64,000 bases of DNA from JAHBNG01 sp039028975 (GTDB lineage Bacteria > Chloroflexota > Anaerolineae > Caldilineales > Caldilineaceae). Position 1 is the stretch's first letter. Each line of letters starts with the position of its first letter. Under the pieces are notes generated by a model. That model saw only the letters and a list, made by a program, of their open reading frames with translations, was not told the DNA's origin and did not search any database. The stretch covers positions 1 through 64,000 of the forward strand of contig JBCCHB010000080.1 of assembly GCA_039028975.1 (NCBI GenBank), read 5' to 3'. The position numbers and the translations under genes are program-made. Below, piece by piece: positions 10,501 through 18,695 of the stretch.

Positions 10501-11578
10501 ACCCCTGAAGAACAGCACTAATACCATACGGATCTTCTTCCGTGACCTTGGATTCTATCTGGAAACAGGCATAAGTATCGCCTGCCGGAACTGTGATAGA
10601 AGTTGTGTAGAGATCCCACTCAGGTCCAGGATTGTTATTGAACGGATCGTCGATAAATACCGAGCCTGGGGATGGGTTATCGGCATCGTCAGGAGTGATG
10701 CTACCTGTAGGCAGTACGCCGCTACCGGTCAGGGTCCAAAGGGAATTGCCCCGCATATCGTTATCAATACCACCTACAATCATACCAACTGTGAGGGCAC
10801 GTTCTACGCTAGATGGTGTTAGCTCTTGGCAGTAGAGAGCTGAGTCAGGGCCAAGTTCTTCAGAGAGTTGAGTAAGGCGCAGCGAATCGAGTCCCCAATT
10901 CAGGTCGATCTTTTGGTAAGGGCAAGCCTCGTCTTCATAGACGACAAGCAAAGCCGCTCCATGATTTTCCTCGTTGCGACCATTGATGTTTAGCCCTGAA
11001 ACGGTATACTCATTCAAGCCTGATTGGACAGTGGCCAAGCTGCTATCGTTGTAAAGATAGGTATGCCATGTCCGACTCCCATCTGGCTGGGCAAGGCTCT
11101 GATCTGCCGTTAACTCTACGGCACTGTACCCGTTAGCGGCTACATCGATTGTATCATCGCCTAGTTGAGGATTCATAGTGCTACGACCAGACCAAAACCA
11201 GTAAGCAGCCATAGGTGTCCCTGGGACATTTAGAGTAAAGTCATTCGTTAATCCAGTCAGCGTTATGGCAACCACAAGGGTCTCTTCGTCAACTACAGGG
11301 ATCCCTTCGTCAACCACAGGGGTCTCTTCATCAATGACAGGTGCCTCTTCGTTCAGACTGACACCACCCAAAGCTGTACAGTAGTTTCCATACAGTGGAG
11401 AACCCACAATAGGTGAAACAACATTGGATGAGTCCAAATGAAGGGAATCGGCAGCAGATGGAGCTGCAATAGATGAATTAATAGAACCCTGAGCATAAAC
11501 GGTGCTCATGGGAAGAAGAAGGAGCCCCATTATGGCTAGGAGTACCCATAAAATAGAGCGGCGGATTTGATACATCAT
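7571..11578 (-). CDS. Large secreted protein with eight cysteine-paired DUF11/DUF7507-like repeats
   Basis: About 1335 residues, exported by an N-terminal signal (RRSILWVLLAIMGLLLLP, cleavage probably after VYAQG). The start at 11578 follows AGGAGG with 10-base spacing; an upstream ATG at 11608 has no such site. After a unique N-terminal domain (about 40-365) come eight tandem repeats of about 100 residues (about 369-1175). Each has the pattern I.KTPD.Q, FTI.V.N.GD..LTNV.VTD, C[DN], Y.C, F[TI]N[VI]A. A longer DUF11-type domain follows, then a tail ending QIFVPVVQR. In the repeats I compared, the two cysteines are spaced identically, suggesting one disulfide per repeat. The likely role is surface stalk or adhesion structure; no enzyme motif is seen. 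A short acidic repeat (EETPVVDEG) occurs near residues 80-105. Confidence 0.85.
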   Translation of the reverse strand: MMYQIRRSILWVLLAIMGLLLLPMSTVYAQGSINSSIAAPSAADSLHLDSSNVVSPIVGSPLYGNYCTALGGVSLNEEAPVIDEETPVVDEGIPVVDEETLVVAITLTGLTNDFTLNVPGTPMAAYWFWSGRSTMNPQLGDDTIDVAANGYSAVELTADQSLAQPDGSRTWHTYLYNDSSLATVQSGLNEYTVSGLNINGRNEENHGAALLVVYEDEACPYQKIDLNWGLDSLRLTQLSEELGPDSALYCQELTPSSVERALTVGMIVGGIDNDMRGNSLWTLTGSGVLPTGSITPDDADNPSPGSVFIDDPFNNNPGPEWDLYTTSITVPAGDTYACFQIESKVTEEDPYGISAVLQGFVSFWEMVPPAIDIQKTPDIQTVVSGSDVPFTIRVENTGSLQLDNVTVTDPLAPACDRELGTMMPGDIEHYECTLPEIEESLTNVASVVGQPIVGLPVTDTDQAEVIVIRPAISIEKTPDIQMVLASNPITFTITVKNSGDVTLTNVMVIDALVPACDINVGTLGPQDSFGYDCQLGETTGSFTNVALVSGQPPVGDKVEHSDEAAVSVIHPAINIQKSPDTQSMEVGQPILFTIMVQNSGDVALTDVAVLDEQTPACDYAIGDLAINEIMTYSCQLDAASESFTNVAQATGKSPINTAVQDEDEAQVIVLGPAIDIQKTPDLQTIPSGSSAQFTITVTNIGDTPLTNVTITDTLVPACNQIVGDMAVDAIHIYSCTLENVTDDLINIAQVSGYSPARMLVEDHDSATVKVGHIRITKSPDTPMVVAGSAAYFTIEVMNTGNVTLSNVRVTDPLTPQCDIVIGTLTPGLGHNHTCAMPKTEHSFTNTASVVGDLPGGAQVNDDASAAVTVIHPAIVISKTPDLQTVLVNTPVTFTIRVKNAGDIELSEITVTDPHVPTCDATFSSLAPNEYVEYKCRLNQAREDFTNIATVTGKPPVGIFVFDEDEADVDVIAPSLSIQKLPDTQMVRLDGTAYFTIVIKNEGDTPLFEVAVTDELSGDCNRLLGDLGPGDARTYFCEAPNIQSDFVNVARVVGSTVLDTQLIDSDDAAVDVIHPAIEIAKTAQNEQIGLGETAVFEIQVKNEGDVALTNVTVRDQRGPDCNRDLGTLSAGEIVMYNCEMPNIQETTINIASVSGVPPVGLTVQDEDSAEVQVPKAKVTITKQDDVDVAQPNDFIHYTLTYENEGPGDAFDVFIIEVVPDYTSFVATKSSDGWVCEEGEVAAGTACRYDVGDLASASGARTVQFAVQLDSVIPSEVEAIFNEATIDGVNFAPSGASTVATERTPVIPTALETMEEPDVEKSGLVAEYQIFVPVVQR
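8056..10474 (-). repeat. Eight in-frame tandem repeats of about 300 bp encoding the Cys-paired domains
   Basis: The eight units code for about 100 residues each. They differ considerably at protein level, apart from the motif positions and the fixed cysteine spacing (C-x16-C), so this is an old array rather than a recent DNA duplication. Confidence 0.8.
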
Positions 11579-11731
11579 GTACGTATAGCCTCCTGGTAGA
11601 AATACCAAAGTTCGAATCGCGTATTGTTGAAATTCAATACGCTAACTATACGTTTAGTATACGTCTATTTAACTAAAGGTTGGCTTACAAGGAGCTGTTG
11701 TCTTGTTTACGAAAAGCTGTCAATTAGTCTG

Positions 11732-11813
11732 CCAGAAAAGCCCTATCCCAATTCGTGTCCAATTTACTCTGGAAAATTCCAAGACGGTAGGCAGAACTTT
11801 TCTGGCCATCTAT
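11732..11813. repeat. Palindromic element, family C copy 1
   Basis: Left end GCCAGAAAAGCCC, right end GGCAGAACTTTTCTGGCCATCTATA; the right end matches 29620-29645 closely. Terminal inverted repeats CCAGAAAAG / CTTTTCTGG. It lies in the 11579-12185 gap, which has no gene. A degenerate half of family B (GCTGCGGTCGATTTTCAAACG) is near 12111-12131. Confidence 0.6.
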
Positions 11814-12185
11814 AGGTGCCCTATAGACTTACTACAGATGATGAGCAGCGCGGGTGGACCATAAGGAAATGTTAAGGCAATAGAAGTTACGCACTTAAAA
11901 CGCTGTTTCAAAGTAACTGTCATCCGGTCAACTGCGTAAGCCCTTAAAGCCAATTGAATTGGGCAACATTGGCTGCCAAGGCGAAAACAATAGTGGTTTT
12001 CTCGCTGCCAGCCGCTCCATTAAGGAGGCTGATTCTGCTATTCATGCTATACTACCTACCCATTGTCAACGTGATGCATTTTCGACCGTCTTCCTAATTT
12101 GCTCACTTATGCTGCGGTCGATTTTCAAACGAAACTAAGTTGAAACGACTAACGAAGGTTACAAGGATTACTCTGGAGGAAATCA

Positions 12186-13268
12186 ATGAAAGCTGCTATC
12201 TGCTATGAATTTGGGAAACCCCTTGTTGTCGAAGAAGTTACTTTGGAACCCCCTCGCTTTGGAGAGGTGAAAGTACGTACTGCAGCAGCAGCTATCTGCC
12301 ACAGTGATGTGCATCTGATTCGAGGTGAATGGGCAGGTGAGCCTCCGGTGATTGCTGGCCACGAAACGGCTGGCGTTGTGGCAGAAGTCGGAGATGGTGT
12401 GACCTTGGTGAAGCCTGGGGATCACGTGGTTATGTCGCTGTTGAGATCATGCGGACGTTGCTTCTACTGTACTCAAGGGGAAACCTTCTTGTGCGAAGCA
12501 GACTATGCGCTGGATTCGGAGCCGCGCTTTCGCAATAGCCAAGGAACACTCATTAAGCATGGTATCCTCACCGCTGGCTTTGCAGAGTACACAGTTGTAC
12601 ACCAATCCCAACTCGTTCCCATTCCCAAGGAGATCCCCCTGGACAGTGCATCCCTGTTGGCCTGTGGCGTGATCACTGGTTTGGGGGCTGTCGTCAATAC
12701 GGCTGGTGTGGAACCGGGACGAAGCGTAGCAGTCATTGGCGTGGGGGGTGTAGGCCTCAATTCAATTCAAGGTGCTGCATTGTCTGGTGCCTATCCTGTG
12801 ATAGCCATCGATCTGCTTGACAACAAGCTAGAAGCCTCTCGGGATTTCGGGGCGACTCATACCATCAACCCCAAGAGTACTGACGATGTAGCCGAAGCAG
12901 TTCAAGCTCTGACTGGTGGACGGGGTGCAGACTATGTTTTCGTTACGGTAGGAAGCACTGTTGCTGGTGAGCAAGCCCAAACTTTGATTCGGCGGGGTGG
13001 CACCGTTACCTTGGTCGGCATTCCCGAAATCGAAGCGTCTCTGCCGATCCCGCCTTTCCAAACAGTAACTCAAGAACGAAAGATTATCGGCAGCAGTATG
13101 GGGTCAACTCGGCTTAGCGTGGATATTCCTCGTCTCGTTCAGCTTTATCAGGATAAGCAACTTAAGTTGGATGAGTTGATCACCAATCGCTATCCGCTGG
13201 AAGAGATCAATGAGGCGATTGAGTCTATGGAGCGAGGAGAGGCCTTAAGAAACGTAGTCATCTTTTAG
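12186..13268 (+). CDS. Zinc-dependent medium-chain alcohol dehydrogenase
   Basis: A 360-residue NAD(P)-dependent MDR-family dehydrogenase. Catalytic zinc ligands are Cys38, His59-Glu60 and Cys160 (LLACGVITG). The structural zinc lobe has all four cysteines (89, 92, 95 and 103; CGRCFYCTQGETFLC). The Rossmann motif GVGGVG is at 185-190. The architecture matches the class III / S-(hydroxymethyl)glutathione or mycothiol-dependent group and related alcohol dehydrogenases, but the physiological alcohol is not readable from the sequence. TGGAGGA lies 6-8 bases before the ATG, a clear ribosome site. It stands alone on the plus strand and converges with selB; a small hairpin flanked by 9-bp direct repeats lies between them. 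Confidence 0.92.
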   Translation: MKAAICYEFGKPLVVEEVTLEPPRFGEVKVRTAAAAICHSDVHLIRGEWAGEPPVIAGHETAGVVAEVGDGVTLVKPGDHVVMSLLRSCGRCFYCTQGETFLCEADYALDSEPRFRNSQGTLIKHGILTAGFAEYTVVHQSQLVPIPKEIPLDSASLLACGVITGLGAVVNTAGVEPGRSVAVIGVGGVGLNSIQGAALSGAYPVIAIDLLDNKLEASRDFGATHTINPKSTDDVAEAVQALTGGRGADYVFVTVGSTVAGEQAQTLIRRGGTVTLVGIPEIEASLPIPPFQTVTQERKIIGSSMGSTRLSVDIPRLVQLYQDKQLKLDELITNRYPLEEINEAIESMERGEALRNVVIF

Positions 13269-13326
13269 CTTCCATCGTTTGAGCGGAGTTGGGCTGCCTA
13301 TGCCGAGGATGAGTAGCACTCTTCAG

Positions 13327-13363
13327 TCGATTTGCTGTGGAATCCAAATCCACATCGATTTGC
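13327..13363. repeat. Hairpin framed by 9-bp direct repeats
   Basis: TCGATTTGC occurs at 13327-13335 and again at 13355-13363. Between them is an inverted repeat TGTGGA (13336-13341) / TCCACA (13349-13354). It lies between convergent genes and has no T-run, so it may be a weak bidirectional terminator or the scar of an insertion. Confidence 0.4.
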
Positions 13364-13384
13364 CAAGATTCTACAGGCAGCACC

Positions 13385-15421
13385 TTAACGCAATACCCGC
13401 AAGTCCTCTTCCCGACGAGTAATGCGACGGGTATCTAGATCTTCGAGGAAGGCTTGGGCATACTTGCGGCTTGTTTGGAAGAGGTCTCGGGTTTGAGCTA
13501 GGGTAATTGCACCATTCTCCTCGATAAATCTACGGATTTTGTTCTCCATCTCCTCAGCATCTTGGGCGCGAAACAGTACATTGCCCCCCAATCGGACCAT
13601 TTGTCCGCTTTCAATGAGGTACTCCAGCAGGTTCTGCTCATCACCTAAAATACGTAAGGAATCAGCCATTGTAGGAGGGGAGAAGGGATTCTGGGCAAAC
13701 GCGTTAAGGACTTCATCTATCATGGCCTGCTGCTGGAGGTTTAAGCTGATCTCATATCCATGCCGCCAAATTGAGCTATCATTGGCCTGAAAAAGCTCTT
13801 CTTGCTCTGTGCGTTCAATGATGGCATTGAAGGTGCGCACGGGGAGTTGAGGTCTGTCGCGAAACATTGACGCAAGGCTTGCGAGAAGTCGACTTCTCAG
13901 CTCCTCACGAGCCATCCCGCGACGGAGAGGCTGCTCTTTATGAAACAGCTCGACCACCGATTGGAGTTGAGCTGTGAGAGATTGCCAGACAGGTATAGCC
14001 ATAAAGAGTCGCTCGGTACCCATATCCAACTCGATTAAGGCAGACGCCTCTTGTAGTTCGGTTAGGGCCTCTCCACCGATCTCTAAATCCAAACCACTCT
14101 GAGTTAAGAGTTGCTCTCGGCTTAAAAAGGGGAATCGAGCAATGGTCTGGAGCAGAATCTCGTCCGGCGACCCTTGGGCCAATACTCGTAACCGCTCGAT
14201 GACCGACTCATCAAAGCGCCGCCAACGCCTTTGGGGATGGGGATTCAGGACAATTCCGCCGCCCAGGGTTGCGCTGGGAGACGGTTGCCGTAGAATGTAG
14301 CGGTCGCCAGACGTTAAAACACAGGGGCGTTCCAACCTCAACTGAAGCCAGCCCTCTTGCCCAGGCTCCAGCACCTCTGCCCCAAGGAGCCGGACCCGGG
14401 CTTTGGATTCGGTGGCCCCGCTAAAAAAGTCAACCTGCTGATTGTGGACCAAAGGCTTTTCGGCATCAGGCAGCAATCGGATGGCCACATCTGTCAGAAC
14501 AGTGCTGCGTAGGGTACTTGGCCTGGCCACTACATTTCCCCGGCGTAGCTCGGTTGCCGCCACATTGCTTAGATTAATGGCTAAGCGACTACCTGGCTCC
14601 CCTTGCCAAATTTGCTTTTTGTGGGTTTGCAATCCCCTCACCCGGGCTTCTATACCTTGGGGTAGAATTTCAACCGCATCTCCAACGGTAAAAGAGCCAT
14701 CGCTGAGTGTCCCCGTAACGACGGTACCAAAGCCGCTCAGGGTAAAGATGCGATCGATCGGTAATCTGGGGCGTGCTCGATTCCGGCGCGGCTCCAAACG
14801 GGATAACGTCTGACCAATCATCTGTTGCAACTCATTCAACCCCTCACCCGTGGTTGCACTAACTCGCAGAATCGGCGCATCAGCCAACCGGGTGGTTTGA
14901 AGCAGTTCTACCACATCCAATTCGATTAGATCAAGCCAATCCGGCTCATCTGCAACCAAATCTACCTTCGTCAAAACCACAATACCGCTAGGGACACCTA
15001 GTAGATCCAGAATAGCTAAGTGTTCCCTGGTTTGGGGCATGACGCCTTCATCAGCAGCAATGATAAGCATAGCGGCATCAATTCCACCGACGCCGGCCAA
15101 CATATTTTTAATAAAGTCAATATGGCCAGGCACATCAACAATGCCAACAGATTCATCGATGGTCTGTCTGGATGAATCTGGCGCTGTTGATAGCTTTTGG
15201 TTGCTTTTCTTGGCGGAAGCTCCCTTTTTGGGGGAATTTTGCCCTGCTGGGGAAGGAGGTATCTCTTGGGGAATCGGAATATCGATCCAGGCAAAGCCTA
15301 AATCAATGGTCATTCCTCGCTTTTTTTCCTCTTGGAGACGGTCCGGATTAATGCCTGAAAGGGCCTGTACCAGAGTGGATTTCCCATGATCTACATGTCC
15401 TGCTGTGCCGATGACGCGCAT
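13385..15421 (-). CDS. selB: Selenocysteine-specific translation elongation factor SelB
   Basis: A 678-residue GTPase that delivers Sec-tRNA to UGA codons carrying a SECIS element. G1 is GHVDHGKST (8-16), G2 GMTIDLGFAW (36-45), G3 DVPGH (96-100) and NKxD-like TKVDL near 160. EF-Tu-like domains II and III follow, then about 300 residues of winged-helix repeats ending in RRITRREEDLRVLR, the SECIS-binding part. Between G2 and G3 there is an extra Pro/Ser/Lys-rich stretch of roughly 35 residues (about 52-88) not usual in the family. No selA, selD or tRNA-Sec is visible in the window. It starts 6 bases after the coiled-coil gene and is probably cotranscribed with it. Confidence 0.93.
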   Translation of the reverse strand: MRVIGTAGHVDHGKSTLVQALSGINPDRLQEEKKRGMTIDLGFAWIDIPIPQEIPPSPAGQNSPKKGASAKKSNQKLSTAPDSSRQTIDESVGIVDVPGHIDFIKNMLAGVGGIDAAMLIIAADEGVMPQTREHLAILDLLGVPSGIVVLTKVDLVADEPDWLDLIELDVVELLQTTRLADAPILRVSATTGEGLNELQQMIGQTLSRLEPRRNRARPRLPIDRIFTLSGFGTVVTGTLSDGSFTVGDAVEILPQGIEARVRGLQTHKKQIWQGEPGSRLAINLSNVAATELRRGNVVARPSTLRSTVLTDVAIRLLPDAEKPLVHNQQVDFFSGATESKARVRLLGAEVLEPGQEGWLQLRLERPCVLTSGDRYILRQPSPSATLGGGIVLNPHPQRRWRRFDESVIERLRVLAQGSPDEILLQTIARFPFLSREQLLTQSGLDLEIGGEALTELQEASALIELDMGTERLFMAIPVWQSLTAQLQSVVELFHKEQPLRRGMAREELRSRLLASLASMFRDRPQLPVRTFNAIIERTEQEELFQANDSSIWRHGYEISLNLQQQAMIDEVLNAFAQNPFSPPTMADSLRILGDEQNLLEYLIESGQMVRLGGNVLFRAQDAEEMENKIRRFIEENGAITLAQTRDLFQTSRKYAQAFLEDLDTRRITRREEDLRVLR

Positions 15422-15427
15422 AAGGGC

Positions 15428-16747
15428 TTATCTTGAATTCCCATTTGTTGGTGTCTCGGGAACTTCACCAGTAATGACACCAGGAACTCGGCGTACACTG
15501 TTCTGGCTGGTAATCAGCTCCGTATTGCGACGTTGTCTTTCCCACAACTCCTCCATCTCTCTCAGGCTCTCGTCTCGGTCTCGTAGGGATCCTTGTAAAC
15601 CCTCAAGCATGGATTGAGCGCTCTCCAAGTAGTAATGGGTATAGGTCTCCTGCATCTTCCATAGCTTTTCAATTAACGTTTCGTGGACTTTCAGATCATG
15701 ATGTAAGGGAGGGAATTTTTCAACAATAGAGTCGTTGTATTTTTCTTGCTCGCTCCAAAGATGCTCTCGCCGCAGTTCATCTCGCCGACGCCGTTTATCG
15801 TACTCTTCACGGAATTCATCCATTTCACGGCGAATTCGTTCTTCAGCAAGGCGTTGAAGCTCCTGCACCTGGCTCTGTTCACGGAGAATCACATCTTTAA
15901 ATTCTCGCATTTCCTGTACAGCGCGTCGACTACCTTCGATCTGCTGGGTAAAGCTTTGGATGCGTTCATAGGTCTGGCCAATAATGGTTTTCTGCTCATC
16001 GATGACTTCCTGCCAGCGGTTTATCGTCTGCTCTCGCTCAACCAAGGCAGAGCGAATTCTTTCCATAAACTTTTGCTGTTCATCCCGCAAAATCTCTACT
16101 TGGGGTGGAATCTTTTCCTGAGCAACTGTAATTTTGCGGATGCTTTCATCAAAGACGGCAACGCGCCCTGTATGGGCTTCAATTCGTTTGAATAGCTCAA
16201 CCGTCTCTTGTTGAAGTTGGGCAATCCGTTTGGTGTCGCTGGTTCGCTGCTCGGCCAGGAATGGAATCTGCCGTGTGCGTTCTTCGATCTCCTTGGCCAA
16301 GCTACCGATTTGGGCGCGTACCCCCATAATTAGATCTGCCAGACGTTCATCCTCAACAGAGCGAGTTGTCAATGACTCTTCAAGCCGGGCGATTCGGGGT
16401 AGCTCTCGGCGGACTTCACTGATTTCCCGGGATAGGGTTTCGCGATCGCTGAGCCTAGCCCGTTCGAGTTCGCGTTGGATTTGCCCGCGATTTTCGTCCC
16501 CCTTATCAACCAGTGCAATCAGCTCCTGGCGCGTATTGTCAATGATATTTTCAATGTGTTCAAAGCGACCCAGGTGACTCTGTTGAGCTGCTAATCGCCC
16601 TTCCAATTCCTGGATTCGGCGGGCCTGCTCAATGATATCCGCTTCCTGGCTTTCTACACGCTGTTGAAGCCGGGCAATTTCAGAGCGATCTCTACGATGC
16701 TCTTCATCCAGCCAAGTAACCATTTGAGCAAGTTGTGCAATATCCAT
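15428..16747 (-). CDS. Long coiled-coil protein of unknown function
   Basis: 439 residues, almost entirely heptad-rich coiled coil from about 15 to 400, with very high Glu/Arg/Gln content and no membrane segment or signal. It contains several blocks such as RRIQELEGRLAAQQ, EIERRTRQIPFLAEQ-like and QEVIDEQKTIIGQTYERIQ. The C-terminal 40 residues are disordered (VITGEVPETPTNGNSR). No enzymatic motif is visible. It lies directly upstream of selB on the same strand with a 6-bp gap, but no functional link to selenocysteine follows from the sequence. It could be a cytoskeletal, chromosome-associated or scaffold protein. It may be specific to this lineage. Confidence 0.75.
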   Translation of the reverse strand: MDIAQLAQMVTWLDEEHRRDRSEIARLQQRVESQEADIIEQARRIQELEGRLAAQQSHLGRFEHIENIIDNTRQELIALVDKGDENRGQIQRELERARLSDRETLSREISEVRRELPRIARLEESLTTRSVEDERLADLIMGVRAQIGSLAKEIEERTRQIPFLAEQRTSDTKRIAQLQQETVELFKRIEAHTGRVAVFDESIRKITVAQEKIPPQVEILRDEQQKFMERIRSALVEREQTINRWQEVIDEQKTIIGQTYERIQSFTQQIEGSRRAVQEMREFKDVILREQSQVQELQRLAEERIRREMDEFREEYDKRRRRDELRREHLWSEQEKYNDSIVEKFPPLHHDLKVHETLIEKLWKMQETYTHYYLESAQSMLEGLQGSLRDRDESLREMEELWERQRRNTELITSQNSVRRVPGVITGEVPETPTNGNSR

Positions 16748-16898
16748 CAGCCCCCACTTTATGAAACTTCATTCAACATCCAAGGTCAATCCGCTCTGTT
16801 CTGCACCGTCCCCCATTATGCTAAAGCGAGTTTGCACTACAGAATGGCGTCAACTGATTATACCATCAGACGGGGCTGCATCCAAGCGAAATAAAAAT

Positions 16899-16977
16899 CT
16901 GGGTGCCTTTGGGTTTCGGGGCGAGAATGTTAGCCAGTCGGGTGCGACGCACTCTTGTACCCCCAAACTAAAACGCA
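16899..16977. repeat. Imperfect palindromic element
   Basis: Left arm TGGGTGCCTTTGGGTTTCGG, right arm near 16957-16976 (CCCCCAAACTAAAACGCACCCA in part), with a smaller hairpin GTGC-GAC-GCAC between them. It lies upstream of the coiled-coil gene, immediately beside a family C element. Confidence 0.45.
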
Positions 16978-16986
16978 CCCAAAAAT

Positions 16987-17096
16987 CTAGATGGCCAGAA
17001 AAACTTGCTCCCGTGAAGACAGGGATGTCTTCGCTTCTCAGAAAATCCAGAGTGGATGAGTCAAGAGTCGGGACAAGACTTTTCTAGCGAAGTATA
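16987..17096. repeat. Palindromic element, family C copy 2
   Basis: Starts TAGATGGCCAGAAAAACTT and ends GACTTTTCTAGCGAAGTATA. Its last 45 bases (from about 17052) are nearly identical to 56046-56090. The element has inverted ends and no coding capacity. Confidence 0.7.
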
Positions 17097-17300
17097 AGAG
17101 AGTAACTCGGCGTGCAGAAAAAACCTGTGAAGATGTCCAGGTTTGACCTTGATCGTATTATGCGATTACAATAGTTAAACTCAGCCTCATTTGAAAATGA
17201 GTGCCTTCTATTATTTGGGTTAGAAAGATTAAGTGCTGATTTTCAAATAGAGTGCAATATAGACCTACTATTTATATTAAACATGATCAAAGTCTGAACT

Positions 17301-17413
17301 TATATACTCAAGCTCTGGCATAGATGATGCATTGCGCCCGTTTTACAAAGCAAAAGAACAGGCTCTATCTGAGTCGGATAAGATATTTTCACCTATGCCC
17401 AACCGCAGTATAT
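17301..17413. repeat. Palindromic element, family A copy 2
   Basis: Left end TATACTCAAGCTCTGGCATAG, right end CACCTATGCCCAACCGCAGTATA in the part 17390-17413. The right end lies only 13 bases before the ATG of the first glycosyltransferase, so this element makes up that gene's immediate 5' region. Confidence 0.6.
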
Positions 17414-17426
17414 CTGCACGAAATTT

Positions 17427-18695
17427 ATGCATATTGGCGTTGATTCCAGGTTAATCTATCACCAGCCTTATGGGATAAGCAAGTATACACTGAACTTGCT
17501 ACAAGCCTTTGCAGAACTCAACAAGACAGGACGCCACAATCACATTGATGAATCAATACCCACTGGTCTGTCACTTGACAAGCCAATTGAGTACCTGATA
17601 TTTCAGCATCGACGTCATGTTACTCCAGTAATCAGTGAACCCCATTTTCAGCGCGCATCATTATATTCACCTGTTCACACACGTCTTGAGCAATTTACTT
17701 TGCCGATAGAGCTACGCTTTCATGATATCGACTTGCTTCACAGCACCGATTTTATTCCGCCATTGCGTTCACCCGTTCCAACCGTTATTACAGTTCATGA
17801 CCTGGCTTTTCTCCATTGGCCTCACTTTTTAACCAAAGATAGCGCGGCTTATTACGGGCAGATTGATCGTGCCGTTAGTGCCGCCGGGCATATCATTGTA
17901 CCAAGTGAGAGTACCCGCCAAGATCTAATCGGGCAATTTGGCGTGCCAGATAGTCGGGTCAGCGTCATTTATGAGGCCGCTAATCCTCAATACAAACCGT
18001 TACCCGTTGAAGAGGCCCGACGAGATGTAGTAGCGCAATTTAAAATTCCAGAGAAGTATATCCTCTTTGTTGGAACCATTGAACCCCGAAAAAATGTTGA
18101 AGGATTGTTACGCGCCTATAAGTATTTGCGCGAAAAATATGCAGTAGACGACGTGGGACTTGTCATTCGCGGCAGCTATGGTTGGCTATATGAAGAGACT
18201 TTAGATGTGTTGGATGAACTCAATTTGAGATCCAGCGTCTTCATTCTAGGAAGGGTTCCCGATGAGCTGCTTTGGAAACTTTATGTAGGTGCTCGTTGCC
18301 ATGTTCATGCCGCTCACTACGAGGGGTTTGGCTTGCCCCCATTGGAGGCTATGGCCTGTGGAACGCCAACGATTGTGAGCAACGTTAGCAGTTTACCGGA
18401 GGTAGTAGGTGATGCGGCCCTGTTAGTGGACCCCAATGAATGGGAGGAGATAGCCGTAGCCATCCATCGTCTACTCAGCGACGACTCACTCCATGCAGAG
18501 TTGCGGGCGAAAGGACTCCAACGAGCAGGTTGTTTTAGCTGGATCAATGCAGCCCAAAGCACATTACAGGTTTACAGACATGTATTAGGCCAAGACGATG
18601 CTTTGCCTCTCCCCCAACACGATAAAGTCAACCTTGGGAACACCCTGTCTACGTCTTCTCAGTCCACCGCGTCTGAGCGGATCCCTCTCAAATGA
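17427..18695 (+). CDS. Family 4 glycosyltransferase
   Basis: A 422-residue GT-B fold, retaining GT4-type enzyme that moves a sugar from a nucleotide-sugar donor. The N-terminal domain has the acceptor-side GISKYTLNLL motif near residue 17. The donor-binding domain has FVGTIEPRKNVEGLLRAY near 212 and the GT4 signature EGFGLPPLEAMACGTP near 299, followed by SNVSSLPEVVGDAALLVDP. It is cytoplasmic. The last 30 residues are low-complexity. There is no good ribosome site: the 24 bases before the ATG come largely from the end of a repeat element. Its stop overlaps the next start by four bases (ATGA), so the two act as one operon, probably in surface polysaccharide or glycoconjugate synthesis. Confidence 0.9.
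   Translation: MHIGVDSRLIYHQPYGISKYTLNLLQAFAELNKTGRHNHIDESIPTGLSLDKPIEYLIFQHRRHVTPVISEPHFQRASLYSPVHTRLEQFTLPIELRFHDIDLLHSTDFIPPLRSPVPTVITVHDLAFLHWPHFLTKDSAAYYGQIDRAVSAAGHIIVPSESTRQDLIGQFGVPDSRVSVIYEAANPQYKPLPVEEARRDVVAQFKIPEKYILFVGTIEPRKNVEGLLRAYKYLREKYAVDDVGLVIRGSYGWLYEETLDVLDELNLRSSVFILGRVPDELLWKLYVGARCHVHAAHYEGFGLPPLEAMACGTPTIVSNVSSLPEVVGDAALLVDPNEWEEIAVAIHRLLSDDSLHAELRAKGLQRAGCFSWINAAQSTLQVYRHVLGQDDALPLPQHDKVNLGNTLSTSSQSTASERIPLK

Noticed and set aside
9788..10822. Open plus-strand frames of 150-180 codons
   Set aside because: They lie opposite the repeat-rich secreted protein, have no ribosome sites and show no protein-like pattern.
11609..11622. GTTCGAATC, resembling a tRNA T-loop
   Set aside because: The flanking bases do not pair as a T-stem, and no acceptor, D or anticodon arm can be drawn.
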